64,000 bases of DNA from OCS116 cluster bacterium AG-435-F03 (GCA_003212795.1 QCOV01000003.1:1-64000); one strand, 5' to 3'. Numbered from the stretch's first letter, positions 10,916 to 21,158 are shown. Notes: generated by a model from the letters alone, not told the origin. Made by a program: numbers and translations.

Positions 10916-12255
10916 AATGAATACCTTAAAAGATCTTCCACAACCTTTTCAAGGTCACTTAAGGAACTGCATGCTTTTGCTTTATGACAATATGGTGCAT
11001 ATCTATTCATCTCAGAGTCACCAGTTCCCCATAAAGTTTTCGGTTCTGGATTTAGAAAAATAATTCTTTTTGATTTTTCATGTAATGATTTTAAAATATC
11101 TGTCCTTGGATCACCAAAATTTGAACGGCCATCACCTAAAATAATTAATGTCGTTTTTCTATCAATATCATTTTCAATAAAACCTTCTAAATCACTTAAT
11201 GATTGGCCATAATCAGTTGAACCTCCCCCATGTAAGATTAAGGTTTCTGCTGCTGCATCTTCTATATCCTTTGCATCAAAAAGGTCAGTTACTTCTCCAG
11301 CTTGATTAGAAAAAGCAAAAGAACGAATATTGGGCAAAACTTCTGATAAACTATATAAGAACATTAAAAAAAATCTTGCAACATTTGCTACTGATCCAGA
11401 TACATCACAAAGGGCAATCACTTTTGGACGATCAACTTTTTTTCTTTTCCATAAAGTTTTAAAAAGTAATCCGTCATGTTGTTGATTTACTCTTAATGTT
11501 GAACGAATATCCAAAACACCTCTATTTGCTTTTCTTTTTTTTCTTGAATGTAATGCAATTAAACGCTTCGCCATCTTCCTTACAATACCAGTCATTAATA
11601 CAAAATCAGACTTATCTACCTGACTTAATCTAACTTGGGAAAGAGCATCTTCTCTTATTTGTTTTCCAGATTCAGATGTTCTTAACTTGAGTTGATGTTC
11701 GACATAATCTCTAATCTCAAGACGAATGCGTTCCCTTACCTCTTTTAAATCCTCTTCTCTGTTATGGTTACCTTCTTTTGAGGCTTGGAAAATGTCATTA
11801 TTGAGTTTTTCAAGACCCATAAACTCAAGTATTTTTCTTGTAAACATTCCTGTTTGTGTAAAAAGTTTAATATCCTTTAAACCTACTTCGCTAGCAGCAT
11901 TTGCCAAAGAAGTCATTAAGGCAGTTTTATCTGATGTTTTAAATAAAGATTCCAAATCATTATTGGGCTGAGATTCATGAATTTCATCAGAAATAGTTTT
12001 TTCATCAATCTCTTCTTCCGAAAGATTATCAATATTCATAAAATCTTCTTTGAAAAAATTATCAAAACAATCAGCAAAAATTTCTTTCTCCCGCATGCTC
12101 TTAGCAAGCGATTGAGATAAGCTCTGTTTTAATAAATTTTTATCTTCAAGACCAATAAGTGAAGACACTCTCATAGCATCGATAGTTTCTGATGAAGATA
12201 TCCTTACATCTGATAATCTTAAAACCTTAATAAAATCTCTTAAAAAATCGACCAT
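10912..12255 (-). CDS. VWA domain protein of the CoxE-like type, partner of MoxR ATPase
   Basis: The 447-residue protein has a helical, charged N-terminal half and a C-terminal von Willebrand A domain. Metal-site (MIDAS) elements are visible as DVSGSVA (284-290), the [11 protein letters not shown] segment and [10 protein letters not shown]. The layout resembles CoxE and other VWA proteins that work with MoxR ATPases to insert metals or remodel complexes. It starts 10 nt after the MoxR stop, so the two form an operon. No CO dehydrogenase genes are present, so a Cox role has no local support. The client is unknown; the adjacent Fe-S flavoenzyme GltBD is a neighbour but not evidence of partnership. 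The 3' end overlaps gltD by four bases in convergent orientation. Confidence 0.88.
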   Translation of the reverse strand: MVDFLRDFIKVLRLSDVRISSSETIDAMRVSSLIGLEDKNLLKQSLSQSLAKSMREKEIFADCFDNFFKEDFMNIDNLSEEEIDEKTISDEIHESQPNNDLESLFKTSDKTALMTSLANAASEVGLKDIKLFTQTGMFTRKILEFMGLEKLNNDIFQASKEGNHNREEDLKEVRERIRLEIRDYVEHQLKLRTSESGKQIREDALSQVRLSQVDKSDFVLMTGIVRKMAKRLIALHSRKKRKANRGVLDIRSTLRVNQQHDGLLFKTLWKRKKVDRPKVIALCDVSGSVANVARFFLMFLYSLSEVLPNIRSFAFSNQAGEVTDLFDAKDIEDAAAETLILHGGGSTDYGQSLSDLEGFIENDIDRKTTLIILGDGRSNFGDPRTDILKSLHEKSKRIIFLNPEPKTLWGTGDSEMNRYAPYCHKAKACSSLSDLEKVVEDLLRYSF

Positions 12256-12265
12256 GCTTTATTCT

Positions 12266-13216
12266 TTAAGTGTTACCTTTTCTAATCATAGCCTCTATCT
12301 CAGAGTCAGCAGAATCGATATCACTTTGAAACTTTAATAAAACATTTAGCGTTTCTCTAACAAGATTTGCATCAAGAGATTTCACATTTAAAAGAACTAG
12401 TGACTTTGCCCAATCAATTGTCTCTGCTACTGATGGTAATTTTTTTAGATCCAGATCTCTAAGATTTTGAACAAAGTTTACCAATTCTGTTTTAAGGTTT
12501 TTTTCGATATCTGGAACTCGCGAAGCAATAATTTGTTCTTCTAATTTAGCATCAGGAAAAGGAATATATAAATGCAGGCACCTCCTTTTTAGAGCATCGC
12601 CGATCTCTCTTGTGTTATTTGAAGTTAAAAAAACAATTGGCTTAACTTTTCCTTCTATTGTACCAATCTCTGGAATTGACACCTGATAATCAGATAAAAT
12701 CTCCAAAAGGAAAGCCTCGAACTCATCATCAGACTTATCAATTTCATCAATTAATAAAACCGCACCTTCATCATCACTAACAGCCTTTAATAGCGGTCTA
12801 GGTTCTAAAAATTTATCTGAGAAAAAAATATCATCAAAATTATGTAAACTTTCTATTGAGCTTTCAAGGCCACTAGTATCAGAAATAATATCATTTAATT
12901 TATCTTTTAATACTTGAGTATATAAAAGTTGCTTTCCATATTTCCACTCATACAAAGCTTTAGCTTCATCAAGTCCTTCATAACATTGCAACCTTATTAA
13001 TGATTTACTCATCCAACCTGCAGTAGCTTTTGCTAATTCAGTTTTACCGACTCCTGGAGGTCCTTCAACAAGTATGGGTTTATGCAAATTTTGACTTAAA
13101 AAAATAGCTGTAGCTATCTGATTATTACAAATATAACCTTCACTTTCGAATTTACTCTGTATTAACTCAATGCTCTTTTTTGAATTTTTTGTTGAAGATA
13201 GCTTTGCTTTTGCCAC
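12266..13216 (-). CDS. MoxR-family AAA+ ATPase
   Basis: This 316-residue ATPase has Walker A GPPGVGKTE (52-60), Walker B VLLIDEIDK (153-161), a sensor I-like FLTSNNTREIGDALKRRC segment, and the short helical lid typical of MoxR proteins. These are chaperone-like ATPases paired with VWA proteins, and the downstream VWA gene fits that pattern. Translation starts at GTG 13216, with AGGAG 6-7 nt upstream. The gene is divergent from the beta-oxidation gene at 13291, with a 74-nt shared regulatory region. Family and pairing are secure; the target is not known. Confidence 0.93.
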   Translation of the reverse strand: MAKAKLSSTKNSKKSIELIQSKFESEGYICNNQIATAIFLSQNLHKPILVEGPPGVGKTELAKATAGWMSKSLIRLQCYEGLDEAKALYEWKYGKQLLYTQVLKDKLNDIISDTSGLESSIESLHNFDDIFFSDKFLEPRPLLKAVSDDEGAVLLIDEIDKSDDEFEAFLLEILSDYQVSIPEIGTIEGKVKPIVFLTSNNTREIGDALKRRCLHLYIPFPDAKLEEQIIASRVPDIEKNLKTELVNFVQNLRDLDLKKLPSVAETIDWAKSLVLLNVKSLDANLVRETLNVLLKFQSDIDSADSEIEAMIRKGNT

Positions 13217-13290
13217 TTAAATCTCCTATTGTTTCTTACTTATGAATTTGGATAGCATATACATATTTACGATTGGTGAAAGGAAAAAAT

Positions 13291-15366
13291 ATGACTTCAA
13301 TAAATGATGTAACAACAATTGAGAAAGATGGAAATATTTCTATAATAACTCTAAATTCACCTCCAGTGAATGCATTATCTGCTCCTGTAAGAGAAGGTTT
13401 GCATAAAGGAATTACCGAAGCAAGAAATGACGGAGAATCAGAAGCAATTATAATAATATGTGAGGGAAGAACTTTTATAGCTGGAGCAGATATTTCTGAA
13501 TTTGGTCAAGAGCCAAAAGGACCTTCACTTTTTGAAGTTCAAGAATTTATTGAAGATTCTAATAAACCAGTTATTGCAGCAATTCATGGAACAGCCTTAG
13601 GCGGTGGTCTAGAAGTTGCTCTTACATGTCATTATCGTATTGCTGTTCCCTCAGCAAAATGTGGTTTACCTGAAGTAAATCTTGGTTTACTTCCTGGAGC
13701 AGGAGGAACTCAAAGACTTCCAAGAGTTGTTGGAGTAGAAAAAGCTCTTCAAATGGTTACATCAGGTCAACATATTCCTGCAAAACAATGTTTAGAAATG
13801 GGTTTAGTTGATGAAATTGCTGCTGAAGATGGATTAAGAGAAGGCTCAATTAATTTTGCTAAGAAAATAGTTTCTGAAAATCGTCCATTAGTAAAAATTA
13901 GTGAAATGAACGACAAAGTTGAAGCCGCTAGAGGCAATGAAAATATCTTTACAGACTTTAGAGCATCAATAGCAAGACGGGCACGTGGTTTTCTAGCTCC
14001 AGAATATAATATTCAATGTATTGAAGCAGCAGTTAATAATTCTTTTGATGAAGGCATAAAGATAGAAAGAAAACTGTTTATGGAGCTTGTAACTGGAACT
14101 CAATCGGCTGCTCAAAGATATGCTTTCTTTGCTCAAAGACAGGTAGCAAAAATTCCAGATATTGAACCTGATACTGAAATTAAACCTTTTTCATCTATAG
14201 GAGTTATTGGCGCAGGTACAATGGGCGGCGGTATATCAATGAATTTTGCCAATGTAGGTATACCAGTAACTATTATTGAGCAAAGTCAGGAAAATCTTGA
14301 TAAAGGTTTAGGTATTATTAGAAAAAATTATGAAAATACCGCTAATAAAGGAAGAATAACTTTTGAAGATGTTGAAAAAAGAACAAATCTTATAAAGGGT
14401 TCCACAGACATTAATGATTTGTCGAATTGTGATCTAATAATCGAAGCAGTATTTGAGAATATGGATTTAAAAAAAGATATTTTTAAAACATTAGATAATA
14501 TTGCTAAGAAAGGAGCAATTTTGGCAACAAATACATCAGCTCTTGATGTTAATGAAATTGCCGCACAAACAAGTAGACCTGAAGATGTTATAGGGCTTCA
14601 TTTTTTTAGCCCAGCAAATGTAATGCGTCTTTTGGAAATTGTTAGAGGGGAAAAAACATCAAAATCAGTTGTAGCAACATCGATGAAGATGGCTAAAAGT
14701 ATTGGAAAAGTTGCAGCAGTAGTTGGTGTATGTCCTGGTTTTGTTGGTAACAGAATCCTTGCACAAAGACAGAGAGAGGCTAATAAATTGATTTTAGAAG
14801 GAGCTATGCCTTGGGAAGTAGATGATGCTTTGTTTGATTTTGGTTTCCCTATGGGGCCTTTTGCAATGTCAGATCTGGCTGGACTTGACATTGGCTGGGA
14901 CGAAGACTTATCAACTGGTGATACGTTAAGAGATAAATTATGTGAAGCAGGAAGGCTTGGACAAAAAACTGGTAAAGGTTTTTATATATATGATGAGAAA
15001 AGAAACAAATCTCCTGATACAGAAGTTGAAAAATTAATTATCGAGTTTTCTGAAAAGCATCAAATTAAAAGAAGGGAGATAAGCAAAGAAGAAATTCTAG
15101 AGAGATGTTTGTACCCTATGATTAATGAAGGTTTCAAAATTTTAGAAGAAGGAATGGCTATAAGAGCAAGTGATATTGATATAGTTTGGATCAACGGATA
15201 TGGATGGCCAATGTATGAAGGTGGACCAATGTTTTATGGTCAGTTAATTGGCTATGATAAAATTTTGAAGTGGCATAAAGAAATGGAAGAAAAATTTGGC
15301 TCAGATTTTTCACCATCACCATATTTGGAAAAAGTTGTTAATGAGAAAATTAATTTATTTGGCTAA
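13291..15366 (+). CDS. Bifunctional enoyl-CoA hydratase / 3-hydroxyacyl-CoA dehydrogenase
   Basis: This 691-residue fatty-acid beta-oxidation enzyme joins an N-terminal crotonase domain to an NAD-dependent 3-hydroxyacyl-CoA dehydrogenase. The crotonase half shows the oxyanion segment HGTALGGGLEVAL and the two catalytic glutamates (E108, E128 in PEVNLGLLPGAGG). The dehydrogenase half shows GVIGAGTMGGG (Rossmann, about 304-314) and LHFFSPANVM with the catalytic His. The domain order matches FadJ and peroxisomal L-bifunctional enzyme. An upstream in-frame TTG at 13273 exists, but ATG 13291 has AAAGGA just ahead and is preferred. ugd follows 3 nt after the stop. A separate thiolase at 34441 could complete the cycle. 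Confidence 0.94.
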   Translation: MTSINDVTTIEKDGNISIITLNSPPVNALSAPVREGLHKGITEARNDGESEAIIIICEGRTFIAGADISEFGQEPKGPSLFEVQEFIEDSNKPVIAAIHGTALGGGLEVALTCHYRIAVPSAKCGLPEVNLGLLPGAGGTQRLPRVVGVEKALQMVTSGQHIPAKQCLEMGLVDEIAAEDGLREGSINFAKKIVSENRPLVKISEMNDKVEAARGNENIFTDFRASIARRARGFLAPEYNIQCIEAAVNNSFDEGIKIERKLFMELVTGTQSAAQRYAFFAQRQVAKIPDIEPDTEIKPFSSIGVIGAGTMGGGISMNFANVGIPVTIIEQSQENLDKGLGIIRKNYENTANKGRITFEDVEKRTNLIKGSTDINDLSNCDLIIEAVFENMDLKKDIFKTLDNIAKKGAILATNTSALDVNEIAAQTSRPEDVIGLHFFSPANVMRLLEIVRGEKTSKSVVATSMKMAKSIGKVAAVVGVCPGFVGNRILAQRQREANKLILEGAMPWEVDDALFDFGFPMGPFAMSDLAGLDIGWDEDLSTGDTLRDKLCEAGRLGQKTGKGFYIYDEKRNKSPDTEVEKLIIEFSEKHQIKRREISKEEILERCLYPMINEGFKILEEGMAIRASDIDIVWINGYGWPMYEGGPMFYGQLIGYDKILKWHKEMEEKFGSDFSPSPYLEKVVNEKINLFG

Positions 15367-15369
15367 TAA

Positions 15370-16665
15370 ATGAAAATTTCAGTGATTGGATGTGGTTATG
15401 TAGGACTTGTTTCTGGTTTTTGCTTCGCAGATTCCGGTCATAAAGTAACTTGTATTGATAATAATGATCAAAAAATTAAATTACTAAAAGATAATAAAGT
15501 TCCAATTTATGAGCCTGGCCTTAATGAGCTATTATTGAAGAATATAGAAAATGGTAATTTAGCTTTTGAATTAAATATAAGCGAAAATATTAAAGACTCA
15601 GAGATTGTTCTAATTGCGGTTGGAACTCCTACAGGTAAGAATGGAGATGCAAATTTAACCTTCGTATATCAATGTGCAAGAGAAATTGCAGAGTTTATTT
15701 CTCCAAATACACAAATAATAATCAAATCTACTGTACCTGTAGGTACTTGTGATGAGGTTGAGAATATAATTAAAGAGAATTGTATACATTCAGAATTTTC
15801 AGTAATTTCTAATCCAGAATTTTTGAGAGAAGGAAATGCTATTAGTGATTTTATTAATCCAGATAGGGTTGTAATTGGCACCGACGATCAAACTAACAAA
15901 AGAATAATGATTAATCTTTACAAAAGCATTACCAATGAAGATAAAATATTATTTACTTCAAGAAGATCATCCGAACTAATCAAATACGCAAGTAACTCAA
16001 TGCTTGCGATGAGAATAATATTTATTAACGAAATTGCAGATCTTTGTGAAAAGATTGGTGCGGATGTAACTGACATAGCAAAAGGCATTGGATTAGATAA
16101 AAGGATTGGTCCACATTTCCTTGAGCCTGGACCAGGATTTGGAGGCTCATGTTTTCCAAAAGATGCTAGGGCGTTAATTGAATCGGGGAAAAAATATGAT
16201 GCACCTCAAACATTACTTGAAAGTGTAATATTAGGTAATGAAAATAGAAAAAAAAATATAAGTAAAAAAATCTTAAATAAATTAGATAAACAAACTGAAA
16301 ATCAAATAGGAATACTTGGAGTAACTTTTAAAGCAGAAACAGATGATATGAGAGAATCTCCAAGCCTTATAATAATTCCAGATCTTCAAGAAAATGGAAT
16401 GAATATTTCGGTCTACGACCCTGAGGGAGAAAAGGAAGCATCAAAAATTCTTAAAGATGTAAATTGGAAGAAATCAGCTTATGAAGCTGCTGAAAATGTT
16501 GATTGCCTTGTAATTTTAACGGATTGGGAAGAATTTAAAAATTTAGATTTAGATAAAATAAAAAATTCAATGAAAAGACCTTTAATATATGATTTTAGAA
16601 ATATCTTTGATCCTGATATGATGACAGAACTAGGTTTTGAATATTTTTCTATAGGCAGAGGATAA
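15370..16665 (+). CDS. ugd: UDP-glucose 6-dehydrogenase
   Basis: Ugd oxidises UDP-glucose to UDP-glucuronate, a precursor of acidic surface polysaccharides. The 431-residue protein has the N-terminal Rossmann motif VIGCGYVGLVSG, GTPTG at about 85-89, the substrate-binding lysine in LIKYASN, and the catalytic cysteine C261 in GFGGSCFPKDARAL. The C-terminal UDP-binding domain contains GVTFKAETDDMRESPS. It sits between the beta-oxidation gene (3 nt upstream) and kdsD (1 nt downstream), so the unit mixes lipid catabolism and envelope sugar genes. Members of this family also include GDP-mannose dehydrogenases, but the sequence reads as UDP-glucose type. Confidence 0.9.
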   Translation: MKISVIGCGYVGLVSGFCFADSGHKVTCIDNNDQKIKLLKDNKVPIYEPGLNELLLKNIENGNLAFELNISENIKDSEIVLIAVGTPTGKNGDANLTFVYQCAREIAEFISPNTQIIIKSTVPVGTCDEVENIIKENCIHSEFSVISNPEFLREGNAISDFINPDRVVIGTDDQTNKRIMINLYKSITNEDKILFTSRRSSELIKYASNSMLAMRIIFINEIADLCEKIGADVTDIAKGIGLDKRIGPHFLEPGPGFGGSCFPKDARALIESGKKYDAPQTLLESVILGNENRKKNISKKILNKLDKQTENQIGILGVTFKAETDDMRESPSLIIIPDLQENGMNISVYDPEGEKEASKILKDVNWKKSAYEAAENVDCLVILTDWEEFKNLDLDKIKNSMKRPLIYDFRNIFDPDMMTELGFEYFSIGRG

Positions 16666-16666
16666 A

Positions 16667-17620
16667 ATGTCAGAGATACAAAAAGTAGCAAAAAAAGTTC
16701 TAAAAGACGAAAGTGAAGGAATTGAACTTTTAAAGGATTTTTTTGATGATAATTTTTCTTCCGCTGTAAAAAAAATTATAGAAATAAAAGGTAAGGTGAT
16801 CGTTACCGGTGTTGGAAAATCAGGTCATATAGGTAAAAAAATTTCTGCAACATTGTCTTCTACAGGAACACCATCATATTTTGTTCATCCAACTGAAGCC
16901 AGTCATGGTGATATGGGTATGGTAGGAAGTGAAGATATTATTTTTGCGATATCTTGGTCTGGCGAAACATCCGAGCTTAGCGACATCATTCATTTTTCAA
17001 AGGAAAATAAAATAGGTTTAATTAGTTTAACATCATCATCAAATAGTTTGCTCTCACAATCTTCTGATATATCACTAATTTTACCTAAAGCAACTGAAGC
17101 CTGTCCAAATGGATTAGCTCCTACTACATCTACAACAATGCAGTTAATTGTTGGCGATGCCATAGCTATTTGTCTTCTAAATGAGAGAGGTTTTGATAAG
17201 GATAAGTTTAAATCACTTCATCCCGGTGGGCAGTTAGGTGCAGCCTTATTAACATTAAAAGATATTATGCATAAAGAAGAGTCTATTCCCTTACTTCAAT
17301 CAGGGACTGATATGTCTGAGGCTCTAATAAATATATCTGAAAAAGGTTTTGGTTGTGCAGGGGTAATAAAAGAAAATAAATTAATTGGAATTTTAACAGA
17401 TGGTGACTTACGAAGGCATATGGGTCCTGAATTATTAAATAAAAGTGTAGACCAAATAATGAATTCAAAACCAAAAACTGTAAGCGAAAATATGTTGGCA
17501 AGCGAGGCATTAGGTCTTATAAATCAATTAGGAATCCAAGGACTATTCATAATCAATGAAAATAACAATCCTATAGGTTTTGTTCATTTCCATGATCTAA
17601 TTAGACTAATAAAACAATAA
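16667..17620 (+). CDS. kdsD: Arabinose-5-phosphate isomerase, KpsF/GutQ family
   Basis: The enzyme interconverts ribulose 5-phosphate and arabinose 5-phosphate, the first step toward Kdo for lipopolysaccharide. The 317-residue protein has an SIS domain with VTGVGKSGHIGKKIS and the HPTEASHGDMGMV and ISWSGET segments, then two CBS domains (about 200-317, with GILTDGDLRRHM). GAGG precedes the ATG with good spacing, and the gene starts one base after the ugd stop. Kdo synthesis is needed in any LPS-bearing cell, so this is probably the housekeeping copy, though KdsA, KdsB and KdsC are not in the window. Confidence 0.92.
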   Translation: MSEIQKVAKKVLKDESEGIELLKDFFDDNFSSAVKKIIEIKGKVIVTGVGKSGHIGKKISATLSSTGTPSYFVHPTEASHGDMGMVGSEDIIFAISWSGETSELSDIIHFSKENKIGLISLTSSSNSLLSQSSDISLILPKATEACPNGLAPTTSTTMQLIVGDAIAICLLNERGFDKDKFKSLHPGGQLGAALLTLKDIMHKEESIPLLQSGTDMSEALINISEKGFGCAGVIKENKLIGILTDGDLRRHMGPELLNKSVDQIMNSKPKTVSENMLASEALGLINQLGIQGLFIINENNNPIGFVHFHDLIRLIKQ

Positions 17621-17642
17621 TAAAAAATTTAGAAAGAAAAAA

Positions 17643-19691
17643 ATGAAGTTAAATAAGATAATTTACTTTCTCGCTATAATTTTTATTGTAAACCCAATAT
17701 CACTTTACTCAAAAAATATTGAAGAAATTGTAGTAACGGGAACAAAAAATAAAACCCCAATCATTGATGAAACTGGAAATTTATCCTTTATAAATAGTGA
17801 GGAAATCAATTTTATAAGCCCTGATAATCCAAGTAATGTTCTAAATAGAATGCCAGGTATATTTATTAGCCAAGGTAGTGGTCAAGAGCATTTAACTTCA
17901 ATACGATCTCCGGTCTTGTCTGGTGGTGCAGGAGCTGGAAGTTTCTTGTATCTAGAAGACGGTATACCTTTAAGATCTCCAGGATTTTCTAATGTTAATG
18001 GATTAATGGAGTCAACTATTGAGATTGGAGAAAGAACTGAAGTTATTAGAGGCCCTGGATCAGTTCTATATGGGTCTAATGCCGTTCATGGCCTTGTGAA
18101 TATAATAACCGAAAAAGATAACCTTAATTATAATAATAAAATAAATCTTCGCGCTGGAAAAAATAAAATTATTTTTAATTCTAGCACTTATCGAAATCTA
18201 GATAATAGTGACATACTTTTTAATTTTCTTTGGAAAGAAGATAATGGTTATACAAATAACCACACTAACGAAAACTCAGATAAATTTGATAAACCGCATT
18301 ATGGTCAACAGAAATTCTTAATTAGAATGAATACCCAAAAGAACGCAAAAGATTATATTTTTCTATTATCAGGGACTAACCTTAATCAAGAAACTATGGG
18401 TTACATAAAAGGTTACCAAGCATATAAAAATAAAGAAATTAAATATAAAAATCCCGACCCTGAAGCCTTTAGAGACACTTATAATATAAGATCTTATCTA
18501 AAAATCATTCAAGATTTCCAAAATGGCTCACTAAGTATAACGCCATATTTTAGGTACACTGATATGGATTTTAAAATGCATTTTCTTCCTGGAAAACCTC
18601 TAGAACAAAATAGCCATAAAAGTTTAGGGTTACAAACTATGTATCAGAGTTCATTTAATAATCATTTTATGACGATTGGTCTTGATTTAGAAATGACTGA
18701 AGGTGAATTAAGTGAATTCCAAAGCGCTCCAGATGTCTCTTTTGGTCCTAGATTAGCTTATCCTAAAGGTGCACATTATGATTATGATATTGATAGTCAG
18801 ATTTTAGCTGCTTTCGTAAACATAGAATGGAACCTCTCTGAAAAAACAAAAGTAGTAACTGGTATACGAGGTGAAAAAGTTGAATACGAATACAAAACAA
18901 ATATTGAACCAGGAACTAAAGGTAGAATTCAAGTATCACCTAATAGAGATGATGATTTCACTGAATTTTCACCAAAGTTAGCAATCAATCATAAAATAAA
19001 TGATGAGCTAGCTCTTTTTGCCAACTACTCTCGTGGAAATAGAGCTCCACAAACTACAGATTTATATCGCATACAAAGTAAACAGATTCCTGGTGGAGCA
19101 AAATCTGAAAAACTTGATAGCATTGAAATTGGTATTAGGGGTGGTTTTAATATTTTTAATATAGAGCTAGTAGGCTTTGATATGAAAAAAGAGAATTATT
19201 TTTTTAGAGACTCACAAGGATTCAATGTAGAAAATGGAAAAACTACCCATAGAGGATTAGAAATTAATATCCTTGCAGAATTTAATGAGTTTTTCCAAAT
19301 TGAAAATTCTACCAGTTTTGCAGAACATAAATATAATTTTGATCACTTACCAAATGGTATTAAATCTGGAAATCAGATTGACTCAGCTCCAGAACTTATA
19401 GCCAACACAAGATTTATTTATTCACCTAAAGAAGGAACAAGAATTGAACTTGAATGGGAAAAAATAGATAGCTACCCAGTAGATGAAAGAAATACTCATT
19501 TTTACAAAGGTCATAATGTTATTAACTTAAGAGCAAAAACACCTATTAATGAAAACCTTAGTATTGGTATTTATGTTAATAATGTCGCCGATAAACACTA
19601 TGCAAATAGAGCTGATTTTGCCTTTGGAAGTTACAGATATTTCGTTGGTCAAAAAAGAGAATTCTATCTTATGCTAGAATCAAAGTTTTAA
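17643..19691 (+). CDS. TonB-dependent outer-membrane receptor
   Basis: This 682-residue outer-membrane receptor has an N-terminal signal peptide (about residues 1-23), a TonB-box-like EEIVVTGTK just after it, a plug domain (about 35-160) with VIRGPGSVLYGSNAVHGLVNI, and a beta-barrel ending in an aromatic-rich strand and terminal Phe. It is on the same strand and 22 nt after kdsD. The substrate is not evident: no siderophore, vitamin or sugar genes adjoin it. Plug and barrel lengths are normal for small-ligand receptors. It converges on the peroxiredoxin gene with a 10-nt gap and no visible terminator hairpin. Confidence 0.92.
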   Translation: MKLNKIIYFLAIIFIVNPISLYSKNIEEIVVTGTKNKTPIIDETGNLSFINSEEINFISPDNPSNVLNRMPGIFISQGSGQEHLTSIRSPVLSGGAGAGSFLYLEDGIPLRSPGFSNVNGLMESTIEIGERTEVIRGPGSVLYGSNAVHGLVNIITEKDNLNYNNKINLRAGKNKIIFNSSTYRNLDNSDILFNFLWKEDNGYTNNHTNENSDKFDKPHYGQQKFLIRMNTQKNAKDYIFLLSGTNLNQETMGYIKGYQAYKNKEIKYKNPDPEAFRDTYNIRSYLKIIQDFQNGSLSITPYFRYTDMDFKMHFLPGKPLEQNSHKSLGLQTMYQSSFNNHFMTIGLDLEMTEGELSEFQSAPDVSFGPRLAYPKGAHYDYDIDSQILAAFVNIEWNLSEKTKVVTGIRGEKVEYEYKTNIEPGTKGRIQVSPNRDDDFTEFSPKLAINHKINDELALFANYSRGNRAPQTTDLYRIQSKQIPGGAKSEKLDSIEIGIRGGFNIFNIELVGFDMKKENYFFRDSQGFNVENGKTTHRGLEINILAEFNEFFQIENSTSFAEHKYNFDHLPNGIKSGNQIDSAPELIANTRFIYSPKEGTRIELEWEKIDSYPVDERNTHFYKGHNVINLRAKTPINENLSIGIYVNNVADKHYANRADFAFGSYRYFVGQKREFYLMLESKF

Positions 19692-19701
19692 AATTATTAA
19701 A

Positions 19702-20364
19702 TCAATCTTTAGGTTGCTTAACTATTCTTAAGTAAGGTTTTGGAGCTTTCCAACCTTCGGGAAATTTATTTTTTGCATCTTCATCATTTACTGCTGGAAC
19801 TATTATTACATCATCGCCATTTAGCCAATTTGCTGGAGTGGCAACTTGATGCTTTGCTGTAAGCTGACATGAGTCAAGCAATCGTAAAACTTCATCAAAA
19901 TTTCTACCTGTACTCATTGGATATGTGATCATTGCTTTTATTTTTTTATCAGGGCCAATAATAAAAACTGATCTAACTGTTGCATTATCAACTGCAGTTC
20001 TTCCTTCCGATGTAGAGCCTTCAGTTTCCGGTAACATGTCATATAATTTCGCTATTTTTAATTCTGGATCTCCTATCATCGGAAAATTAACTCTATTACC
20101 TTGAGTTTCTTCAATATCAATTGCCCATTCTCTATGATTTTCAACAGGATCAACACTGAGACCAATAATCTGACAGTTTCTGTCATCAAAGGCTGATTTT
20201 AAACCGGCAACATAACCTAGTTCAGTCGTACAAACTGGTGTGAAGTCTTTTGGATGAGAAAATAATACAACCCAACTGCCCCCTGCCCAGTCATAAAAAT
20301 CTATTTTTCCTTCTGTAGTTTCTGCCTCAAAATTTGGTGCATCAGAATTTATTCTTAAAGACAT
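19702..20364 (-). CDS. 1-Cys peroxiredoxin (Prx6 type)
   Basis: This 220-residue thiol peroxidase reduces hydrogen peroxide and alkyl hydroperoxides. The active-site stretch HPKDFTPVCTTELG holds the peroxidatic cysteine C45 with T42, and the conserved arginine lies farther along. The long C-terminal extension after about residue 160 (including TAKHQVATPANW) is typical of the Prx6 group, and no resolving cysteine in the usual 2-Cys place is seen. AGGAG lies 5 nt before the ATG. It sits beside msrA, giving a small oxidative-damage defence block. The reductant is not encoded nearby. Confidence 0.93.
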   Translation of the reverse strand: MSLRINSDAPNFEAETTEGKIDFYDWAGGSWVVLFSHPKDFTPVCTTELGYVAGLKSAFDDRNCQIIGLSVDPVENHREWAIDIEETQGNRVNFPMIGDPELKIAKLYDMLPETEGSTSEGRTAVDNATVRSVFIIGPDKKIKAMITYPMSTGRNFDEVLRLLDSCQLTAKHQVATPANWLNGDDVIIVPAVNDEDAKNKFPEGWKAPKPYLRIVKQPKD

Positions 20365-20493
20365 TTTTTCTCCTAAAACAAATCAGCTCTTAAATTTTTT
20401 TATTATTTTTATTAGTAAATGTGCAATCGGAAAATATTTTCAACGAAAGCCATATTATATATATAATTTTTAATAAATTTTTTTCAAGTACTT

Positions 20494-21117
20494 TTAACCT
20501 TGAGGGTATGAAATTCCAGTTCCACCTAGACCACAATAGCCATTTGGATTTTTAGAAAGGTATTGCTGATGGTAATCCTCTGCATAGAAAAAATCATTTC
20601 CTTGCGTAATATCTGTCGTAATATCAGAAAAACCATTTTCTTTTAGTTGTAAATTAAAGACCTTCAAAGACTCATCTGCCAATGTTTTCTGTTTACTTGA
20701 ATGGGTAAAAATTGCTGACCTATATTGTGTTCCTATATCATTTCCCTGCCGCATTCCTTGTGTAGGGTTGTGTGACTCCCAAAAAGTTTTCAATAAAATA
20801 TTATAATCTACTAGACTAGGGTTATAAAAAACTCTAACTGTTTCAGTATGACCTGTTAACCCTGAACATACCTCCTCATATGACGCATTGGGTGTGAATC
20901 CTCCCATATAACCGACTGCAGTTGAATAAACATTTTCAACTTCCCAAAATTTTCTCTCGGCACCCCAGAAGCAACCCAAAGCAAAATCAGCTATTTCGAT
21001 ATCATCTTTAAATGGTGGCTTTATTCGATTACCATTTACAAAATGAAGATCACTTACTTCAATAGGAATATCCCTTCCTGGTAGAGCTTGATCTGAAGTG
21101 GGTAATGGTAATTGCAT
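20494..21117 (-). CDS. msrA: Peptide methionine-S-sulfoxide reductase MsrA
   Basis: MsrA repairs methionine-S-sulfoxide in proteins. The catalytic GCFWGAE motif places the nucleophile at C49, and the C-terminal GYCGLGGTG segment contains the recycling cysteine of the long MsrA form. The 207-residue size fits the family. The first 40 residues (LPLPTSDQALPGRD...) resemble the N-terminal extension common in proteobacterial MsrA. The gene follows a PfkB kinase on the same strand with a 41-nt gap; the peroxiredoxin downstream is about 130 nt away and probably has its own promoter in that AT-rich gap. Confidence 0.95.
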   Translation of the reverse strand: MQLPLPTSDQALPGRDIPIEVSDLHFVNGNRIKPPFKDDIEIADFALGCFWGAERKFWEVENVYSTAVGYMGGFTPNASYEEVCSGLTGHTETVRVFYNPSLVDYNILLKTFWESHNPTQGMRQGNDIGTQYRSAIFTHSSKQKTLADESLKVFNLQLKENGFSDITTDITQGNDFFYAEDYHQQYLSKNPNGYCGLGGTGISYPQG

Positions 21118-21158
21118 TTTAAAATCTTATAATATTAATTAAAATTTATCAAAAAAAA

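Noticed and set aside
10912-13216. CO dehydrogenase maturation genes coxD/coxE
   Set aside because: No coxL, coxM or coxS and no molybdenum genes occur; only the general MoxR-VWA family is supported.
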